Positions 27,510-43,106 of a DNA stretch of 64,000 bases are shown here, in pieces. The notes beneath the pieces are model-generated. The model had not been told where the DNA came from. It saw only the letters and a program-made list of their open reading frames with translations, and did not search any database. Made by a program: the position numbers and the translations under genes. Numbering within the stretch: position 1 is the stretch's first letter; every line of letters starts with the position of its first letter. Source of the stretch: JADLDB01 sp040755835 (lineage in GTDB: Bacteria; Myxococcota; Myxococcia; Myxococcales; Myxococcaceae); NCBI GenBank assembly GCA_040755835.1, contig JBFMAB010000013.1:53839-117838 (forward strand), written 5' to 3'.

Positions 27510-28127
27510 TCAGCCCTTCAGCAGGCGGGCCCGGTACACCGGCTGGCCCGTGGCGAGGTAGCGGCGCTCGCGCGTGGACGGCACCTCGTCGGGATCGTAC
27601 GGGTGGAAGGCGCCCGGCCCCAGCGGGTTCACGAAGCCCGCGCCCTCGAGCACCGCGAGGCCCTGTTTCGCGCGCTCCTCCACGTCGGTGCGGAAGTCGA
27701 AGCGCCCGCCGGCCTTCAGGCGCGTGCGGAGGAAGGCGGTGAAGTCCGGCTGGAGGATGGTGCGCTTCTGGTGCGCCCGCTTCCACCAGGGATCGGGGAA
27801 CTGGAGGTGGATCGCGTCGAGCGAGCCGGCGGCGAAGAGCCGCGGCACCGCGTCCCGCGCGTCACCCTCGATGACCTTGAGGTTCTTCAGGCCGTGCTTG
27901 TCGGCGCGGTGCTGCACCTCGCGGGCGTACTTCTTGCGCCACTCGAAGGCGACGTAGCGGAGCAGCGGGAACCGGCGGCAGTATTCGAGCGCGAAGCCGC
28001 CGGCGCCGCAGCCGATCTCCAGCTCGAGCGGCCCGTCGAAGCCGAACACCGCCTTCCAGTCGGGCGGCGCCTGGAGGCGGTAGAGATCGTCACCCACGGG
28101 CAGGGGACGCAGGGAAATGCGGGACAT
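27510..28127 (-). CDS. trmB: tRNA (guanine-N7-)-methyltransferase
   Basis: This 205-residue SAM-dependent enzyme methylates G46 of tRNA. The SAM site ELEIGCGAGGFALEY is near residue 36, the acidic FEWRKKYA near 61, and the signature LQFPDPWWKRAHQKR at about 108-122, followed by the C-terminal TSTRE-like PSTRERRYLATGQ. The length is typical. A shorter C-terminus than in E. coli is normal for this group. The divergent neighbour is ribF, 89 bases away. Confidence 0.95.
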   Translation of the reverse strand: MSRISLRPLPVGDDLYRLQAPPDWKAVFGFDGPLELEIGCGAGGFALEYCRRFPLLRYVAFEWRKKYAREVQHRADKHGLKNLKVIEGDARDAVPRLFAAGSLDAIHLQFPDPWWKRAHQKRTILQPDFTAFLRTRLKAGGRFDFRTDVEERAKQGLAVLEGAGFVNPLGPGAFHPYDPDEVPSTRERRYLATGQPVYRARLLKG

Positions 28128-28216
28128 GGCGGGCGCGAACGCCTAGCCGGTTTCCCCGGGCAAGGGAACGCTTTCCCCCGGCGCTGCGCGGCCGCGGGCG
28201 CTATGAAGGGGCAGGC

Positions 28217-29143
28217 ATGAAGGTGTACTCGTCACTGGAGGCTGCGAGCGACGGCTCACTCGAGGGCGTGGCGCTGTGCCTGGGCAACTTCGACGGCGTG
28301 CACCGCGGGCACCGCGCGCTCTTCGACGAGGCGAAGGCCCACGGCCCGGTCGTGGCCGTCACCTTCTCGCCGCACCCCGGCAAGGTGCTCAAGCCCGACC
28401 TCGCGCCCCGCTGCATCACCACGCACTCGCGCAAGCTGGAGCTCCTCGAGGAGTGCGGCCTTCTCGCCACCATCGTGCAGCCGTTCTCGCTCGAGTACGC
28501 GAAGACGCCGCCGGCGGCGTTCGAGGCCGCGCTGTTCGACGGCGTCCGGGCGAAGCACGTCGTGGTCGGCCATGACTTCACCTACGGCGCGGGCCGCGCG
28601 GGCAGCATCGCCTCGCTCGAGGCGGCGGCCGCGGCGCGCGGCGCGGGCGTGTCGATGGTGAGCGCCGTGACGGTGGACGGGGTGGTGGTCTCGTCGAGCA
28701 AGATCCGCGAGTACATCCTCGAGGGGCGGGTGGAGGCGGCGGCGCTGCTGCTCGGCCGCCCGTTCGACCTCGAAGGGCTGGTGGTGCCCGGCGCTGGCCG
28801 CGGGCGCACGATCGGCTTCCCGACCGCGAACATCGACACGCCGAACGAGCTTCGCCCGGCCGCCGGCGTGTACGCGGTGCGGGTGCGCGAGCAGGGCGCG
28901 ACGCCCGGCGCGTGGTTCGGCGGCGCCGCGAATATCGGTGTGAAACCCACATTCGGCGGCACCGAGGTGACGATCGAAGCGCACCTCTTCGACTTCGAGG
29001 GAGACCTGTACGGCAGGAAGGTGCGGGTGCAGTTCCTCGAGCGGCTGCGCCCCGAGAAGCGCTTCGGCTCGGCGAGTGAGCTGGCCGGGCAGATCGCGCG
29101 GGATCTCGAGGCGGCGCGGGCGGCGGTGGCGCGCGGACCCTGA
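28217..29143 (+). CDS. ribF: Bifunctional riboflavin kinase / FAD synthetase
   Basis: This 308-residue enzyme converts riboflavin to FMN and then to FAD. The N-terminal nucleotidyltransferase has LGNFDGVHRGHRALF at 22-36, VVGHDFTYGAGRAG and the SSSKIREYILEG segment. The C-terminal kinase domain has GRTIGFPTANI near 196-206 and the flavin-loop region GVKPTFGG. A hairpin follows the stop. The gene precedes the pilus cluster but has no known link to it. Start codon: ATG with AAGGGGCAGGC ahead. Confidence 0.96.
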   Translation: MKVYSSLEAASDGSLEGVALCLGNFDGVHRGHRALFDEAKAHGPVVAVTFSPHPGKVLKPDLAPRCITTHSRKLELLEECGLLATIVQPFSLEYAKTPPAAFEAALFDGVRAKHVVVGHDFTYGAGRAGSIASLEAAAAARGAGVSMVSAVTVDGVVVSSSKIREYILEGRVEAAALLLGRPFDLEGLVVPGAGRGRTIGFPTANIDTPNELRPAAGVYAVRVREQGATPGAWFGGAANIGVKPTFGGTEVTIEAHLFDFEGDLYGRKVRVQFLERLRPEKRFGSASELAGQIARDLEAARAAVARGP

Positions 29144-29149
29144 CGCCTG

Positions 29150-29166
29150 GCGCGAAAACGCGCTTT
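29150..29166 (+). terminator. Short hairpin with T-run after ribF
   Basis: GCGCG-AAAA-CGCGC followed by TTT lies 7 bases past the ribF stop. The stem is only 5 pairs, so it is a weak terminator at best. Its T-run is the first part of the -35 box of the putative pilB promoter. Confidence 0.4.
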
Positions 29167-29193
29167 GACAGGCCTCACTCCGCCGACCAAGAT
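29165..29193 (+). promoter_or_regulatory. Putative sigma-70-type promoter for pilB
   Basis: TTGACA (29165-29170), 17 bases, CAAGAT (29188-29193), about 50 bases before the pilB start. The -35 box is perfect and the -10 box weak. It would drive pilB and probably pilT-pilR. Confidence 0.45.
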
Positions 29194-29244
29194 GCCCAGG
29201 CCTTTTTCACACTGATTTTCCTCGACGGGAGAGGCACACACGAC

Positions 29245-30951
<1,707 letters not shown>

Positions 30952-30974
30952 CCACTCACCGGAGGGGCACGACG

Positions 30975-32117
30975 TTGGCGAACCTGAACCTGCACCAGCT
31001 GCTCAAGGCCATGGTGGATCGTGGCGCGTCGGACCTGCACATCACGACGGGCTCTCCGCCGCAGCTCCGCATCGACGGCGAGCTGGTGCCGCTCAAGGTG
31101 AACCCGCTGACGCCGGTCGAGACGAAGCAGCTGTGCTACTCGATCCTCACCGACGCGCAGAAGCACAAGTTCGAAGAGGACAACGAGCTCGACCTGTCGT
31201 TCGGCGTGAAGGGGTTGTCGCGCTTCCGTTCGAACATCTTCATGCAGCGCGGCGCGGTCGCCGGCGCGTTCCGGACGATCCCTTTCAAGATCCTCACCTT
31301 CCAGGAGCTCGGCCTGCCGCCGATCGTCCAGGAGCTCTCGAAGAAGCCGCGCGGCCTCATCCTGGTGACCGGGCCGGCCGGGTCCGGCAAGTCGACGACG
31401 CTCGCGTCCATCATCGACAAGATCAACACCGATCGGCACGAGCACATCATGACGATCGAGGATCCGATCGAGTACCTGCACCCGCACAAGAATTGCCTGG
31501 TGAACCAGCGCGAGGTGGGCGCCGACACCAGGAGCTTCAAGACGGCGCTCAAGTACATCCTCCGGCAGGACCCGGACGTGGTGCTCGTGGGCGAGATGCG
31601 GGACCTCGAGACGATCGAGTCGGCGCTGGTGATCGCCGAGACCGGTCACATCGCCTTCGCGACGCTGCACACCAACAGCGCGGTGCAGACGATCAACCGG
31701 ATCCTCGACGTGTTCCCCCCGTACCAGCAGCCGCAGGTGCGCGCGCAGATGAGCTTCGTGCTCGAGGGCATCTTGTCGCAGTCACTTTTGGCGAAGGCGA
31801 CGGGGGGCGGCCGCGTGCTGGCTCTCGAGGTGATGATCCCGAACCCCGCGATCCGGAACCTGATCCGCGAGGACAAGGTGCATCAGATCTACTCGCAGAT
31901 GCAGGTCGGCCAGTCGAAGTTCGGCATGCAGACCTTCAACCAATCGCTCGCGGCGCTGCTGTCCCGCAAGCTGATCACCATGGAAGAGGCCTTCGGCCGC
32001 ACCTCGGACCCGGACGAGCTGAAGAACATCATCGCCAGCGGCGGCGGCGCGGCGCTGCCGGGGCACTCCGCGCAGGGCGCGATGGCGGGTCTCGGACAGC
32101 GCCCGCCCGGACGCTGA
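30975..32117 (+). CDS. pilT: Type IV pilus retraction ATPase PilT
   Basis: This 380-residue hexameric ATPase depolymerises pili, which powers twitching and social motility. A TTG start at 30975, with GGAGGGG just ahead, gives the family N-terminus (LHQLLKAMVDRGASDLHIT). Walker A is GPAGSGKS at 133-140, Walker B is VVLVGEMRD, and the C-terminal AIRNLIREDKVHQIYSQMQ is the PilT-specific retraction helix. The last 30 residues are Gly/Ala-rich and longer than in E. coli-type PilT. It stands between pilB and pilC. Confidence 0.97.
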   Translation: MANLNLHQLLKAMVDRGASDLHITTGSPPQLRIDGELVPLKVNPLTPVETKQLCYSILTDAQKHKFEEDNELDLSFGVKGLSRFRSNIFMQRGAVAGAFRTIPFKILTFQELGLPPIVQELSKKPRGLILVTGPAGSGKSTTLASIIDKINTDRHEHIMTIEDPIEYLHPHKNCLVNQREVGADTRSFKTALKYILRQDPDVVLVGEMRDLETIESALVIAETGHIAFATLHTNSAVQTINRILDVFPPYQQPQVRAQMSFVLEGILSQSLLAKATGGGRVLALEVMIPNPAIRNLIREDKVHQIYSQMQVGQSKFGMQTFNQSLAALLSRKLITMEEAFGRTSDPDELKNIIASGGGAALPGHSAQGAMAGLGQRPPGR

Positions 32118-32233
32118 CCTGCCAGGTAGTCAGGGGTAGGCGCCGGTCGCGCATTTGGAGTTTCCCCGAAGGCGAGTAGGCTTCAGGCACTCTTTCCGAT
32201 TTCCCTCAAGCGCATCGAGCGAGGTTCGAGCAC

Positions 32234-33476
<1,243 letters not shown>

Positions 33477-33490
<14 letters not shown>

Positions 33491-35119
33491 CCGTGTAGGG
33501 GGCGGGCCGACCGCGCCGTCGGGCGCCGAAGCGGCCCTCGACCTCCGCACTCGCCTGTTGTGGGTGATGTTGTTCCGCACGGTCGCCACCGTCGTCTCGG
33601 TGGTGGCCCTGGGGCTGCGTCGATTCAGCGCACCCGAGTGGACGCGGCTCGACTCGCTGGCGTTCGGGCTGGTGGGCACGGTGTTCGCGCTTACCCTGGC
33701 CTACGCGGTCGCCATGCGGCGTGGGCGGGTGACGGGGCGCTTCGCCCGCCTGCAGGTGCTGGGTGACGTGCTGTTGGTGTCGGCGGTGGTGTTCGTCACC
33801 GGCGGCGCGGACTCTCCGTTCACCTTCCTCATGCCGCTCGCGGTGTTGCTGGGCACCGTGACCCTCATGCAGGAAGGGGCGCTGTTGTCCGCGGCGGGCA
33901 CGGCGATCGCCTTCAACTCGATGATGCTCGGACAGCAGCTGGGTTGGTGGCGTCCGCCGATCGGCCGCGCCGTGCTGCCGTGGTCGGAGGTCATCTTCGT
34001 TTCCTCCGGCACCATCACCGCGCAGTTCCTGGTGGCGGCGCTGTCTGGCTACCTGGCACGGCAGGTGGTGAAGGCGGGCGGGCGCGTCACGCAGCGCGAC
34101 GAGCGCATCCGCTCGCTGCTCGACCTGCAGCACCAGATCGTCTCGTCGATGCCGTCAGGGCTCCTGACCTGCGACCGCGACCACGTCGTCACCTTCGTGA
34201 ACCCCGCCGGCGGGGCGATCCTCGGCCTTGCAGACAGGCTCGAAGGACGCGCGCTGCGCGACGTCCTCCCGGGCCTGGTGTGCGGGCCCGGCGGCGTGCA
34301 GCGGGAAGAACTCGTGGTCACCACGTCGCGAGGCGATCGCACCCTGGGACTGTCGGCGACCCCGCTGCCGGGCGACGATGGGGGCTGGCTCGTGGTGTTC
34401 CAGGATCTCACTGAGCTGCGCGAGAAGGAATCGCAGTTGCGTCGCGCGGACCATCTGGCGTCCCTGGGCAAGGTGTCGGCGCAGCTGGCCCACGAGCTGA
34501 GGAACCCGCTGGCCGCGATGCGCGGGGCGGCCCAGCTGCTGTCGTCCACCGACCGCGTCGAGGACGTGGCCCGGCTGACGCAGATCCTCGTGCGCGAGTC
34601 CGATCGCCTCAACCGGTTGGTCGACGACTTCCTGCGCTTCTCGCGGCCCCCGCCGCAGCGCCTGGAGCGGGTGGATCTGGGACGTCTCGCGAGCGACGTA
34701 GTGGAACTCATGCGGACGGATCCGCTTGCGCGCGGCGTTGGCCTGGAAGTGGACGCGCCGTCGCCGGTCTGGGCGGTGGTCGATCGTTCGCAGTTCGAGC
34801 AGGTGCTCCTGAATCTCGTCCGCAACGCCGCCGCGGCGCTCGAGCACCGGGGCGCGGTACGGCTCTGCGCGCGCGAGGAAGGCGGCAGCTCCGTCCTGAC
34901 GGTATGGGACTCGGCCGGCAGCATTCCTCCAGAAGCGCTGGGCCGTCTCTTCGAGCCGTTCTTCAGCATGAGGCCAGGAGGGACGGGGTTGGGTCTGTCC
35001 ACGGCCTACGCGATCGTGCGGGCCCACGGCGGTGACATTCGGGTACGGTCGCAGCCCGACATTGGCACGGAGTTCCGGATCACGCTGGACGCCGCGGGGG
35101 CGAACCGGGCAGGCACGCC

Positions 35120-35123
<4 letters not shown>
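33477..35123 (+). CDS. pilS: Pilin sensor histidine kinase PilS
   Basis: This 548-residue membrane kinase phosphorylates PilR. Six hydrophobic spans lie at about residues 28-195, then a PAS domain (215-310), the HisKA domain with His339 in LAHELRNPLAAM, and the HATPase domain (N box NLVRNAAAA, then the G boxes with GGTGLGLS). The GTG at 33477 is the only start ahead of the first span. It overlaps pilC by 14 bases and pilR by 4 (ATGA). In Myxococcus PilS senses PilA levels in the membrane; here that is inferred from order. Confidence 0.95.
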
Positions 35124-36496
<1,373 letters not shown>

Positions 36497-36516
36497 CGAT
36501 TTGCGGCAGCTCCCGG

Positions 36517-36531
36517 TGACGAAAAACGTCA
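36517..36531. promoter_or_regulatory. Inverted repeat upstream of the pilA promoter, candidate PilR site
   Basis: TGACG-AAAAA-CGTCA is centred about 80 bases upstream of the -24 element. Activators of this family bind dyads at such distances. It also sits 20 bases after the pilR stop, but no T-run follows, so a terminator is less likely. Confidence 0.45.
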
Positions 36532-36602
36532 GGGTCACGTGGTGTCGCCCGCGTCCGCGCGCCAACCAATTGATCCACCGCCACCACCTTCGTTTGTTGC
36601 CA

Positions 36603-36619
36603 TTGGACCGAGCATTGCT
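36603..36619 (+). promoter_or_regulatory. Sigma-54 (-24/-12) promoter of pilA
   Basis: TTGGACCGAGCATTGCT has GG (36605-36606) and GC (36617-36618) exactly 10 bases apart and a TTGCT -12 element. Transcription should start near 36630, about 40 bases before pilA. PilR, encoded just upstream, has the matching GAFTGA loop. Confidence 0.85.
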
Positions 36620-36668
36620 AGGCTCCGCGTGCCTCACCTGACGTACAACCCCCCAAGGAGAAATTCCG

Positions 36669-37316
36669 ATGCGCAAGCTGCGTGGCTTTACCCTCGTCGA
36701 GCTCATGATCGTCGTCGCCATCATTGGCATTCTGGCCGCGATCGCGATCCCCAACTTCATCAAGTTCCAGGCGCGTTCGAAGCAGTCTGAGGCGAAGACG
36801 AACCTCAAGGCGCTGTTCCAGGCCGAGAAGTCGTTCTTCAGCGAGCGCGACACCTTCAGCGATGCGCTCAACCAGTTTGGCTTCATCCCGGAGCGTGGCA
36901 ACCGCTACTCGTACCAGACGCAGCTCGCGCCCACGACGTGGCAGGCGCGCAGCACGGCGAACCTCGCGGTGCTGGCAGCCGACGTCCAGGGCATCGAGGT
37001 CGACTGCTTCAAGCTCTTCCAGGGCGTGTGCCCGGCCGCCACCCCGGCGCAGCCGGCGCGTGACGGCGCGGCGGCGACCCCCGCCATCACGTACGATCCC
37101 GGCGTGACGGGCCCGGTCGACACTGGCCTCACCCCCGGCTCGAACGGCGGCTTCGTCGCCGAGGCTCGCGGCACCATCGACAACGACACCCAGGCCGACA
37201 GCTGGCTGATCTCGTCGGGTACCGTCAACATCGCGGTCGGCACCCAGTGCTTCGAGGCCCAGAGCGCCGTGGCCGGCGTTCCCGCGAACACCTACAACGA
37301 CGTCTCCTGCCCGTAA
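36669..37316 (+). CDS. pilA: Major type IV pilin PilA
   Basis: This 215-residue prepilin has the leader MRKLRG, the cleavage site before Phe-Thr-Leu-Val-Glu (Glu+5 present), a hydrophobic helix of about 25 residues, then a soluble head with late Cys pairs (VDCFKLFQGVC and the pair TQCF...VSCP) that may close a disulfide-bounded loop. A strong AAGGAGA site (36655-36661) precedes the ATG. It has its own promoter and terminator, so it is probably the most highly expressed gene of the cluster. The length fits myxobacterial pilins. Processing needs a PilD, which is not in this window. Confidence 0.97.
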   Translation: MRKLRGFTLVELMIVVAIIGILAAIAIPNFIKFQARSKQSEAKTNLKALFQAEKSFFSERDTFSDALNQFGFIPERGNRYSYQTQLAPTTWQARSTANLAVLAADVQGIEVDCFKLFQGVCPAATPAQPARDGAAATPAITYDPGVTGPVDTGLTPGSNGGFVAEARGTIDNDTQADSWLISSGTVNIAVGTQCFEAQSAVAGVPANTYNDVSCP

Positions 37317-37342
37317 GCTGGCGACGGTTGAGCTGAGCTTCG

Positions 37343-37384
37343 CGGCGGGTGGGCACGAGGTCGCCCACCCGCCGGTTTCCTTTT
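37343..37384 (+). terminator. Strong intrinsic terminator of pilA
   Basis: A perfect 12-pair stem, CGGCGGGTGGGC with GCCCACCCGCCG (37343-37354 and 37363-37374), with an 8-base loop is followed by GTTTCCTTTTC. It separates pilA from pilG. Confidence 0.93.
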
Positions 37385-37444
37385 CGAGGGCCCGCAGTGG
37401 GAGGCCCGGCTGAATCCCCCGTTTCGCGCGCGACCTTCGACCCG

Positions 37445-38295
37445 ATGCGCCTCGCACTGCTCGTCTTCGCCGCGATGGGCCTCGTGCTGCTCGCTCGCCC
37501 GCCGCGGGCGAACTTCGGCGACGACCCCCGGTTGCTGCTGCCGGAGCCGCGGTTGGTGGCGCTCGCGGGCCGCAGTCACCTGTCGCTGATCACCGACTAC
37601 TACTGGATTCGGATGACCCACCTCGCGGCTGTGGCCCGCACTCCCTATGAGGCGCGGGCCCTGGTGGCGCTCGGCGACTTCGTGACGGAACTCGACCCTC
37701 GGTTGTACTGGGCCTATGTCGTGGGAGGCCTGCTCGGGCCGGTGCTGGACGGCGGGAGCGCGGCATGGCTCAACGTTCCCGAGAGCACGGCGCTGCTGGA
37801 CAAGGGTACGCGCCACATCCCGGAGGACGGGCGCCTCTACCTGCTGTTGTCCTACGCGCAGCTCAACTACCTCGACGACAAGGCCAGCGCCGCGAAGACG
37901 CTCGAGCGGGGCGCGCGGCGCGCGACGAAGCACAACGAGTTCATGGCCCAGCTGGGCACGCGCCTGTTCGCGGCCTCCGGACGCTTCGACGCCGCCCGGT
38001 CATTCGCGCGAACGATGATCGAGAATGCCGACACGCCGGAGACGAAGGCCGTGTTCGAGCACCGCTTGAAGCTGATCGATCTCGAGGAACGGCTGGCGCA
38101 GGTCGATGACGCGATCCGCCGGTTCACCGCGCGCATGGGGCGACGGCCGTCGGGCATCGACGAGCTCGTGGCGTTCGGTGAACTGGGGGCGCTGCCGGTC
38201 GATCCCATGGGCGGGACGATCGAGCTCGGCCCCCGGGGCGCGTACTCCACGGCAGCGCGCGAGCGGCTCCAGGTCTTTCGCCAAGGGCAGACGGA

Positions 38296-38299
<4 letters not shown>
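37445..38299 (+). CDS. pilG: Pilus-cluster protein PilG (TPR-like, membrane-anchored)
   Basis: This 284-residue protein is identified mainly by position: in M. xanthus pilG stands between pilA and the ABC transporter genes pilH and pilI. The ATG at 37445 begins a hydrophobic N-terminal helix (RLALLVFAAMGLVLLAR) that is a signal or anchor. The rest is helical with TPR-like repeats (LYWAYVVGGLLGPVLDGG, YLLLSYAQLNYLDDKASAAK, FDAARSFARTMIENAD). An ATG 32 codons upstream at 37349 overlaps the pilA terminator and is rejected. The stop overlaps pilH by ATGA. Together with PilH and PilI it probably forms an export complex needed for pilus assembly. Confidence 0.82.
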
Positions 38300-39248
<949 letters not shown>

Positions 39249-39252
<4 letters not shown>

Positions 39253-40016
39253 GCGTCATCGGAGCGTTGGCCACCGCCTCCTTCCGCGAGGCCTTTCGGA
39301 ACAGGGTGACGGTGGTGCTGGGCGTCTTCGCGGTGGTGATGATCCTCCTCACCTCGGTGGTGCTGAACACCACCGTCTTCACGCTCGATCGCGCCGTCAC
39401 CGACTTCGGCCTCGGCGTGATGAGCCTGTTGCTGGTGGGCCTCACCATTTTCCTGTCGGCGGGGCTGCTCACGCGGGAGATCGAGCGCCGCACCATCTTC
39501 CTCGTGGTGTCGCGCCCCGTGTCCCGCGCCGCGTTCATCTTCGGGCGCTACCTCGGGACGTTGGTCACGCTGCTGCTGCTGCAGGCGGTGATGACGGGGC
39601 TGTACCTGCTGCAGTTCGCGCTGTTCGACGTACCGCTGACCCAGGCGGTCGTCGCGGCGCTGCTCGGGCTGGTGGTCGAGCTGGTGCTGCTCACCGCGAT
39701 TGGGTTCTTCTTCTCGTCCTTCTCGGGGCAGCTGGTCTCGGGCGTGTCGGCCGTCGGGCTCTACCTCATCGGTCACCTCAGCGGGGACATGTACCTCGTC
39801 TCGAGGACCAACGAGTCCCCGGTGCTCGCGAGCCTCGCGCGCATTGGCTACTACGTCCTGCCCAACCTCGATCGCCTCGACTACCGCGTCACGGCCGCGC
39901 ACCAGGGCACGGTGCACTGGGGGGAGTTCGCCGGCTCCTGCGCCTACGGCCTCGTGTACGCCGCGCTCCTGTTGCTGGCGGCCACGCTGATCTTCGATCG
40001 CCGCGACTTCAAGTAG
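39249..40016 (+). CDS. pilI: ABC-2-type permease PilI
   Basis: This 255-residue membrane protein starts with GTG inside the pilH stop. About six membrane spans are visible (near 23-43, 56-76, 100-125, 135-155, 158-175 and 228-248). The loop IERRTIFLVVSRPVSRAAF between spans 2 and 3 is typical of ABC-2 membrane subunits. It forms the exporter with PilH. The M. xanthus cluster has pilD after pilI; here the next gene is pilS2, 51 bases on. Confidence 0.85.
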
Positions 40017-40067
40017 GCGGGCGCTTTCCTTGCGGGCAACGGGCTTCTGGGGCTTGCTCCCTGACGG

Positions 40068-41177
40068 ATGAAGTTGCGTGTGGCCCTGGCCTCGCTGGTG
40101 ATCGCGCTCGTGGGCTCGGGCGCGGCGTGGCTCACGGTGTGGCCGATACTGAAGCTCCTGCTCGGGGCGCCGCACGGCGTCTCGGCGATCGTGGATCCCG
40201 GGATCCAGAAGTGGCAGCAGCTGCTGCCGTTTCTCGTCGGCCTCGACTTCGTGGTGGCGAGCGCCGCGGTGTTCCTGGTGCTCTACCTCACGGTCGGCGT
40301 GCCGCTCGCGCGGGTGGAGGCGGCGATCGATCAGGTTGCCTCCGAGAACGTGACGACCGTGAGCAGCGGAGGGCCGCTCGTCTCCCGGGTGAACCAGGCG
40401 CTCCGGCGGCTGAGCGCCGAGCTCTTGGCTGAGCGCGAGCGCAGTGAAGCTCAGGTGGCCGAGCTCGAGCGCCGCAACGCCGAGCTGGTTCGCCTGCAGG
40501 CCGAGCTGGTCGCGGCCGATCGCCTCGCCACCGTGGGCAAGCTCGCGTCGGGCGTCGCGCACGAGGTGGGCAACCCGCTCGCGGGTATCCTCGGCTACCT
40601 GTCCATCATCCGCATGCGGGCCAGGGGCAACGAGGAGCTGGGCGCGGTGATCGACCGCATCGAGCACGAGGTGCAGCGGATCGATCAGATCGTCCGCGCG
40701 CTGCTCGAGCTCGGCCGGCCGTCGCGGGGCAAGGCGCAGCCGGTCGACGTGCGGCCCGTCATCGACAGCTGCGTGCAGTTGCTCTCCGCGGGGCGCGAGT
40801 TCCGCGAGGTGACGGTTCGCGTCGAGGCGCCCCAGTCGCTGTGGCTGCGCGCCGAGAGCGGGCCGTTGTCGCAGGTGCTCGTGAATCTGCTCATCAACGC
40901 GGCGCAGGCCATGGGCGGCAAAGGCCAGGTGACCGTGCGCGCCGGAGAGGACGGGGCGGGGGGGTACATCGCGGTGGAGGACGAAGGGCCGGGGCTTGCG
41001 CCCGACGTGCTGCCGCGCCTCTTCGAGCCCTTCTTCACCACCAAGCCGGCGGGTCAGGGCACGGGCCTTGGGCTCGCGGTGTCGCGGCACCTCTTGTCGC
41101 AGTTCGAAGGCACGCTCGAGGCGGGCAACCGGCCCACGGGCGGCGCCGTCTTCACCATCACCCTGCCGAAGCCCTGA
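40068..41177 (+). CDS. pilS2: Second pilus-cluster sensor histidine kinase PilS2
   Basis: This 369-residue kinase has two membrane helices (about 5-30 and 53-75), a HAMP domain (78-125), a HisKA domain with His165 in GVAHEVGNPLAGI, and a HATPase domain (N box NLLINAAQA, G box GQGTGLGLA). No PAS domain is present, unlike PilS. The gene is 43 bases before its regulator pilR2. The M. xanthus pil cluster has such a second pair at the same place; the signal is unknown. Confidence 0.88.
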   Translation: MKLRVALASLVIALVGSGAAWLTVWPILKLLLGAPHGVSAIVDPGIQKWQQLLPFLVGLDFVVASAAVFLVLYLTVGVPLARVEAAIDQVASENVTTVSSGGPLVSRVNQALRRLSAELLAERERSEAQVAELERRNAELVRLQAELVAADRLATVGKLASGVAHEVGNPLAGILGYLSIIRMRARGNEELGAVIDRIEHEVQRIDQIVRALLELGRPSRGKAQPVDVRPVIDSCVQLLSAGREFREVTVRVEAPQSLWLRAESGPLSQVLVNLLINAAQAMGGKGQVTVRAGEDGAGGYIAVEDEGPGLAPDVLPRLFEPFFTTKPAGQGTGLGLAVSRHLLSQFEGTLEAGNRPTGGAVFTITLPKP

Positions 41178-41220
41178 AGTCGGCAGACGCCGCTGGCTCT
41201 GGTAGAGAAGGGCTCGAGGC

Positions 41221-42681
<1,461 letters not shown>

Positions 42682-42727
42682 TGATCTACCACCCGTGGTG
42701 GTGCGACCTCCACCCACCCACCGTCGC

Positions 42728-42790
42728 TCGTATAAATACATATCTTTGACATATAATTATGTGCTCAAAGAGAGATCAGTCCTGTTGACA
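42728..42790 (+). promoter_or_regulatory. AT-rich island with promoter-like boxes before the XRE gene
   Basis: About 50 bases here are mostly A/T in a genome near 70 percent GC. TTGACA occurs twice (42746-42751 and 42785-42790), the first followed directly by TATAAT (42752-42757), and ATAATTAT (42753-42760) is a palindrome. Likely promoter plus operator region of the small regulator gene and perhaps of pilM-pilQ. Confidence 0.5.
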
Positions 42791-42823
42791 CGGTTCCCCC
42801 AAGGGAGGGACGCTCCTGATCCG

Positions 42824-43033
42824 ATGAGCGGGGACGGCAAGAGGAATCGGGTGCAGCAGCTCCGCGAGGAGCGGCTGCTGTCGAAGGCGGAGCTGGCGCG
42901 ACGGTCGGGCCTGTCGGTGCTCACGATCGACCGCGTGGAGAAGGGCAGTCCGTGTCGGCTGGACACCAAGCGCAAGATCATCCTCGCGCTGGGCCTCAAG
43001 GTTTCCGAGAAGGACCAGGTCTTCGACGACTAG
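42824..43033 (+). CDS. Small XRE-family helix-turn-helix protein
   Basis: This 69-residue protein is nearly all HTH_3 domain: VQQLREERLLSKAELARRSG, then LSVLTIDRVEKGSPCRLDTK, then a helix RKIILALGL. The ATG at 42824 follows GGGAGGGACGCTCCTG; earlier in-frame starts run through the AT-rich island and are rejected. With pilM 73 bases downstream, it probably regulates the pilM-pilQ operon or itself. Confidence 0.85.
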   Translation: MSGDGKRNRVQQLREERLLSKAELARRSGLSVLTIDRVEKGSPCRLDTKRKIILALGLKVSEKDQVFDD

Positions 43034-43106
43034 TCGGCCAAATTTTTCGTGGTGGAGCGGAAGGGCCGTAGGCTCAGCGCTCGCGAGGGAAGGAGCAGCG
43101 ACCGAG

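Noticed and set aside
37349..37444. Upstream start for pilG
   Set aside because: It overlaps the pilA terminator and adds Arg/Pro-rich residues before a clear membrane anchor.
42695..42823. Upstream start for the XRE gene
   Set aside because: The frame passes through an AT-rich promoter-like island, and the HTH fold needs only the shorter form.
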